DNA from: an uncultured Erysipelotrichaceae bacterium
GTDB taxonomy: Bacteria > Bacillota_I > Bacilli_A > Erysipelotrichales > Erysipelotrichaceae
Assembly (NCBI GenBank): GCA_902796465.1
Contig: CADBPK010000211.1
Span: forward strand, 1 to 9,815
DNA length: 9,815 nucleotides
Direction: 5' to 3'
Shown here one piece after another: positions 7,418-9,815 of the stretch. The position numbers and the translations under genes were made by a program. Below the pieces are notes generated by a model. That model made no database searches, was not told the origin of the DNA, and worked only from the letters and a program-made list of their open reading frames with translations. Each line of letters starts with the position of its first letter. Positions within the stretch are counted from its first letter, which is position 1.

Positions 7418-7876
7418 TTATTTATACCATTTCACGCCGGCCAGAGCGTCTGTGATCATGGCTTTGCAAAAGGAATCAGAAAGATCCGGGAACTCTTTCT
7501 TCAAAAGGATAGCCGCCTTCCGCCCGGATACCTGCTTATCCTTTATCCTGTCTGCCAGTTCCAGAGCCTTGTCTTCTATTTCTATAGTCAGAAAGATGAT
7601 CGGTTCTTTTCTGTGCCGGAAGAAATCATTGACCGTTTCCATAACAGCGGCCCTCTCCGCTTCCGTCAGCTTATGCTTCCTTTTTTCTTCCGGCAGATTC
7701 CATGGCCGGATCCCGCGGTCTTCCTTTTCAAGCCAGAACATCTCATATGGATCTGCCAGGAAACAGCCGGTCATGACTTCACCCGGTATTCTGACGATCT
7801 TATCTCCATAGTACACATCAGCGCTGGATCGGCTGCTTATTTCTATGGCGGTGATCCGCCATTCTTCCTGCGGCAT
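7418..7876 (-). CDS. Uncharacterised protein, some likeness to Imm74-type immunity proteins
   Basis: The 152-aa soluble product has no signal peptide or membrane segment. N-terminal residues 5-50 (WRITAIEISSRSSADV, then VRIPGEVMTGCFLADPYEMFWL) recall the pattern of strand, GE, a glycine, strand and W seen in Imm74-like immunity proteins; this is recalled, not searched. Residues 70-90 are helical (TEAERAAVMETVNDFFRH), then IIFLTIEIE. Residues 115-145 form a basic helical tail. The start is set by a very strong AGGAGGTG 8-9 nt before the ATG at 7874-7876. An in-frame ATG at 7919-7921 overlaps the upstream stop as ATGA, but would add 15 unlikely Arg- and Trp-rich residues. It follows the upstream gene by 41 nt and is probably co-transcribed. 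Function is not established. Confidence 0.72.
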   Translation of the reverse strand: MPQEEWRITAIEISSRSSADVYYGDKIVRIPGEVMTGCFLADPYEMFWLEKEDRGIRPWNLPEEKRKHKLTEAERAAVMETVNDFFRHRKEPIIFLTIEIEDKALELADRIKDKQVSGRKAAILLKKEFPDLSDSFCKAMITDALAGVKWYK

Positions 7877-7917
7877 ATTCCCGCACCTCCTCCATGAACC
7901 GGCTCTCAGCGACCTGT

Positions 7918-8922
7918 TCATTCAGCTGTCACAGCGAGCGGTTCTACTTCTATGCCCAGCGGTTCACACATTTTCTTAAGACCTGCCGTATCCCTGCTGT
8001 TGCCGAAAACAGTCATTTTCTTCAGGTTCCTGAACTGGCTGATCTCTCTTTCCGTAAGTTTATGGAAATCAAATCTGTCATCCCTGCCGTCCCATTCCGG
8101 AGCGATCTGCATGTAGATTTCATCAGATCCATCCATTTCGATCTTCGCAACAAGATCAGCGAATCTGGCCGGGACAGGCAGCTCCTTGAAGTATTTGACG
8201 GCAGCTCTGATATTTTTGTCCGTTTCAAGGTTCCAGTGAGCTTTTTTGAATGCCATGTAGTCATAGATATCGAAATACGGCTTCAGAACCAGCTGGTTGT
8301 ACATCAGTTCATTGACGACGGCCAGCTTGAAGTTGTATGTATCAAAGACCAGACATTCCTCATCCGGGATGACGATATTGAAGTTTTCATTGCTTTTGGG
8401 TCTTTCCGGTTTAAAGGTGATGTTCACATCCTTTGTTATCCTGTCTCCATCATAGATGGGCTGGTCATCATCGGAATACAGGCTGGCACTGACATGATTC
8501 AGGACTTCCTTCCCCTCCCCGTTTACGATGTTGGGCTGATATCCGTATCCTCCCGGTGAACGCCACATCTTTTCCTGTATGATGTTCTGACCGGAGAAAG
8601 TCAGAGTTCCCTCATATTGTTTTTCAGGTTTCGTATCCTTGAAGCCATAGACCTGCCGGCCTGTCACGTACAGGGTCAGGGAGATGATCATATGTTCATT
8701 GTCTATATATGCTTTTTTCTTTTTCAGATTATTCAGATAAGCCGGGGAACCGTTAAAGATGATCCCGAGTTCATCATAGACATAATCAGTATCCCTGAAT
8801 CGTTCATTGAAACAGACTCTTGCTTCTCCGAGTTCCGCCTTAAGTTCATCATAAGAAACAGGAAACCTCAAAAAATGTCCGTTGATCCTTACCGCATTAT
8901 CAAGTATATCTACAGTACTCAT
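7918..8922 (-). CDS. Two-domain uncharacterised protein (resembles DUF7738 and DUF6892)
   Basis: The 334-aa product has no signal peptide or membrane segment, so it is likely cytosolic. Residues 1-172 form a beta-rich region that begins VRINGHFLRFPVSYDELKAELGE, as in the DUF7738 group. Residues 185-310 (CLVFDTYNFKLAVVNELMY, FDIYDYMAFKKAHW, FADLVAKIEMDGSDEIYMQI, WDGRDDRFDF, FRNLKKMTVFG) resemble DUF6892. Both calls come from memory of the patterns. Such domains are often seen near polymorphic toxin and immunity genes, so an immunity or accessory role is possible, not shown. The start ATG 8920-8922 has AAGGAG 7 nt upstream. Downstream, a 152-aa gene is likely co-transcribed. Confidence 0.75.
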   Translation of the reverse strand: MSTVDILDNAVRINGHFLRFPVSYDELKAELGEARVCFNERFRDTDYVYDELGIIFNGSPAYLNNLKKKKAYIDNEHMIISLTLYVTGRQVYGFKDTKPEKQYEGTLTFSGQNIIQEKMWRSPGGYGYQPNIVNGEGKEVLNHVSASLYSDDDQPIYDGDRITKDVNITFKPERPKSNENFNIVIPDEECLVFDTYNFKLAVVNELMYNQLVLKPYFDIYDYMAFKKAHWNLETDKNIRAAVKYFKELPVPARFADLVAKIEMDGSDEIYMQIAPEWDGRDDRFDFHKLTEREISQFRNLKKMTVFGNSRDTAGLKKMCEPLGIEVEPLAVTAE

Positions 8923-9026
8923 TATCTCTCTCCTTCCCGGTCCGGATGACCGTTCATCAGTGTCTTGTATTCCTTAAAATGTTTCCGGCGGATCAGCCTT
9001 TTATATGGGAATCCTCCGGTATCCAT
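8922..9026 (-). CDS. Possible small ORF (34 aa), basic peptide
   Basis: On the minus strand an ATG-started frame of 34 codons runs from 9026 to a TAA that overlaps the next ATG as TAATG. The residues are codon-like and basic (for example YKRLIRRKHFKEYKTLM). No clear Shine-Dalgarno precedes it, and an in-frame stop lies shortly upstream. It could be a leader peptide that couples translation to the next gene, a remnant of a lost gene, or chance. It covers most of the 118-nt gap between the neighbouring genes (8923-9064). Confidence 0.25.
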   Translation of the reverse strand: MDTGGFPYKRLIRRKHFKEYKTLMNGHPDREGER

Positions 9027-9064
9027 GCAAAAACCATTTCAGCAGCATCCCGATAAATAAGAAT

Positions 9065-9547
9065 TTATAATTGTGAAACTACCCAGGCAATTATTACTGC
9101 CAATATCGGAAAGTCTATCAGCGTAGAGACCCACTTGCCGATCAGTGTCTTTCCATAAATATATGGCCTCATATCTTCTGTTCCGGGAATGATCCATGCT
9201 TTTGTCTTTCCTACCCAGTACCAGTCAATAAAGATTCTGTCAAACAACCCTGAAATCAGATAGATCACTGTCATCTGAACGGCAGCCGTCTTAAAGTCCG
9301 ATGCACCGTTTACCTGGTAAACCATAAGCGGTACTAATAAAAACTGCGGCACAAGAAGGGAAATAAAGGTAATCATCTTTCTCTTGTTGATCGTTTCCCG
9401 TGTTGTGAGTCCAAGTTCTATGGCTTTATCCTGTACTTCTTTTTCATAAAAGAAGACCATCCCAACGGGACCATCAGTTATGCCTACAACACAAATGATC
9501 AGAAGAACAAAGCACATTACGATTCCTTCCAGTATTGCCAATATCAT
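9065..9547 (-). CDS. Small polytopic membrane protein, function unknown
   Basis: The 160-aa product is very hydrophobic, with four likely membrane segments at about 2-25, 56-76, 86-105 and 140-158. Between the first two is a soluble loop, GPVGMVFFYEKEVQDKAIEL then GLTTRETINKRK. Before the last is a loop with WYWVGKTKAWIIPGTEDMRPY. Similar proteins, as I recall, are scattered in Clostridia and Erysipelotrichia as hypothetical membrane proteins; I know no function. The start ATG 9545-9547 is chosen because AGGAGGT lies 9 nt upstream. Starts at 9583 or 9586 would place that site inside the gene and have none of their own. It lies 66 nt after the NUDIX gene on the same strand. No terminator is visible after it. 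Confidence 0.7.
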   Translation of the reverse strand: MILAILEGIVMCFVLLIICVVGITDGPVGMVFFYEKEVQDKAIELGLTTRETINKRKMITFISLLVPQFLLVPLMVYQVNGASDFKTAAVQMTVIYLISGLFDRIFIDWYWVGKTKAWIIPGTEDMRPYIYGKTLIGKWVSTLIDFPILAVIIAWVVSQL

Positions 9548-9613
9548 TCCTAATAGACCTCCTCTCATTAACCCAGCAAACATCAATTTAGCGATGTACC
9601 GACAAACCGGTAT

Positions 9614-9815
9614 TTATATTTGTTTCTCATCAATCAACCACTCGATTATCTTTTCAGCTCTGCTTTCAAGAGCAGGCATTTCCTCACGGCCAAAGAATCT
9701 CAGTTCATAACTTTCGTCGTCGGTGATATTCATTTCTCCGTATACACCTTCCGCAAGGTAAAGAGCTACAACTGAATAGAGTTCATCCCCGTTCGGGTAT
9801 TTGAAATAGAAATCA
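9614..9815 (-). CDS. NUDIX hydrolase, C-terminal part (gene continues beyond the window)
   Basis: The last 66 codons of a gene that enters from the right edge and ends in TAA at 9614-9616. The residues DFYFKYPNGDELYSVVALYL, then the acidic stretch GEMNITDDESYELRFFGREEMP, are the typical C-terminal half of small Firmicutes NUDIX hydrolases, which cleave nucleoside diphosphates linked to another group. The NUDIX box itself lies outside, so catalysis and substrate cannot be judged. A weak 5-bp hairpin just after the stop (9597-9612) has no U-run, so read-through into the membrane protein gene is plausible. Confidence 0.85.
   Translation of the reverse strand, partial: DFYFKYPNGDELYSVVALYLAEGVYGEMNITDDESYELRFFGREEMPALESRAEKIIEWLIDEKQI

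Noticed and set aside
7894..8559. Plus-strand frame of 221 codons opposite the two-domain gene
   Set aside because: The minus-strand gene has a good ribosome site and a coherent protein; the plus frame has neither.
8990..9030. TTGCAT and TATAAA upstream of the two-domain gene as a promoter
   Set aside because: The spacing is about 19 nt and both boxes are imperfect; not strong enough to call.
9597..9612. Hairpin TACCG-6-CGGTA after the NUDIX gene as a terminator
   Set aside because: The stem is only 5 bp and no U-run follows on the minus strand.

Overview
The window looks like chromosomal DNA of a low-to-mid-GC Bacillota, probably a member of the Erysipelotrichia. The grounds are the compact sufC-sufD-sufS-sufU-sufB order, the SufU-type scaffold, the Gram-positive lipoprotein signal, strong AGGAGG ribosome sites and standard stop codon use. 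The taxon is an inference; there is no rRNA here to confirm it.

Positions 13-5274 (minus strand) hold one tightly packed transcription unit: sufC, sufD, sufS, sufU, sufB and a 5-formyltetrahydrofolate cyclo-ligase. Four of the five junctions overlap or nearly touch (TAATG, ATGA, a 16-nt gap, a short gap or overlap, and an 8-nt overlap). The unit starts from an extended -10 promoter near 5299-5307 and ends in a hairpin terminator that contains the last stop codon. SufS takes sulfur from cysteine, SufU relays it, and the SufB-SufC-SufD ATPase scaffold builds the Fe-S cluster. The co-transcribed folate enzyme is the unexpected passenger.

Positions 5382-7365 (plus strand) are divergent from suf. 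A near-consensus sigma-A promoter drives two tandem extracytoplasmic proteins of the SurA/PrsA type: a membrane-anchored parvulin-like protein whose two conserved parvulin histidines are replaced, then a lipoprotein with an even more degenerate fold. A strong intrinsic terminator follows.

Positions 7418-9815 (minus strand) are accessory in character. From upstream to downstream they hold the 3' end of a NUDIX hydrolase gene, a small polytopic membrane protein, a possible 34-codon reading frame, a two-domain protein that resembles DUF7738 plus DUF6892, and a 152-residue protein with some likeness to Imm74-type immunity proteins. The last two could be orphan immunity genes, but no toxin is visible.

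I see no CRISPR array, insertion sequence, rRNA or tRNA. Nothing here is clearly a new system. The best leads are the folate gene inside the suf operon, the parvulin-like protein without its histidines, and the immunity-like pair.
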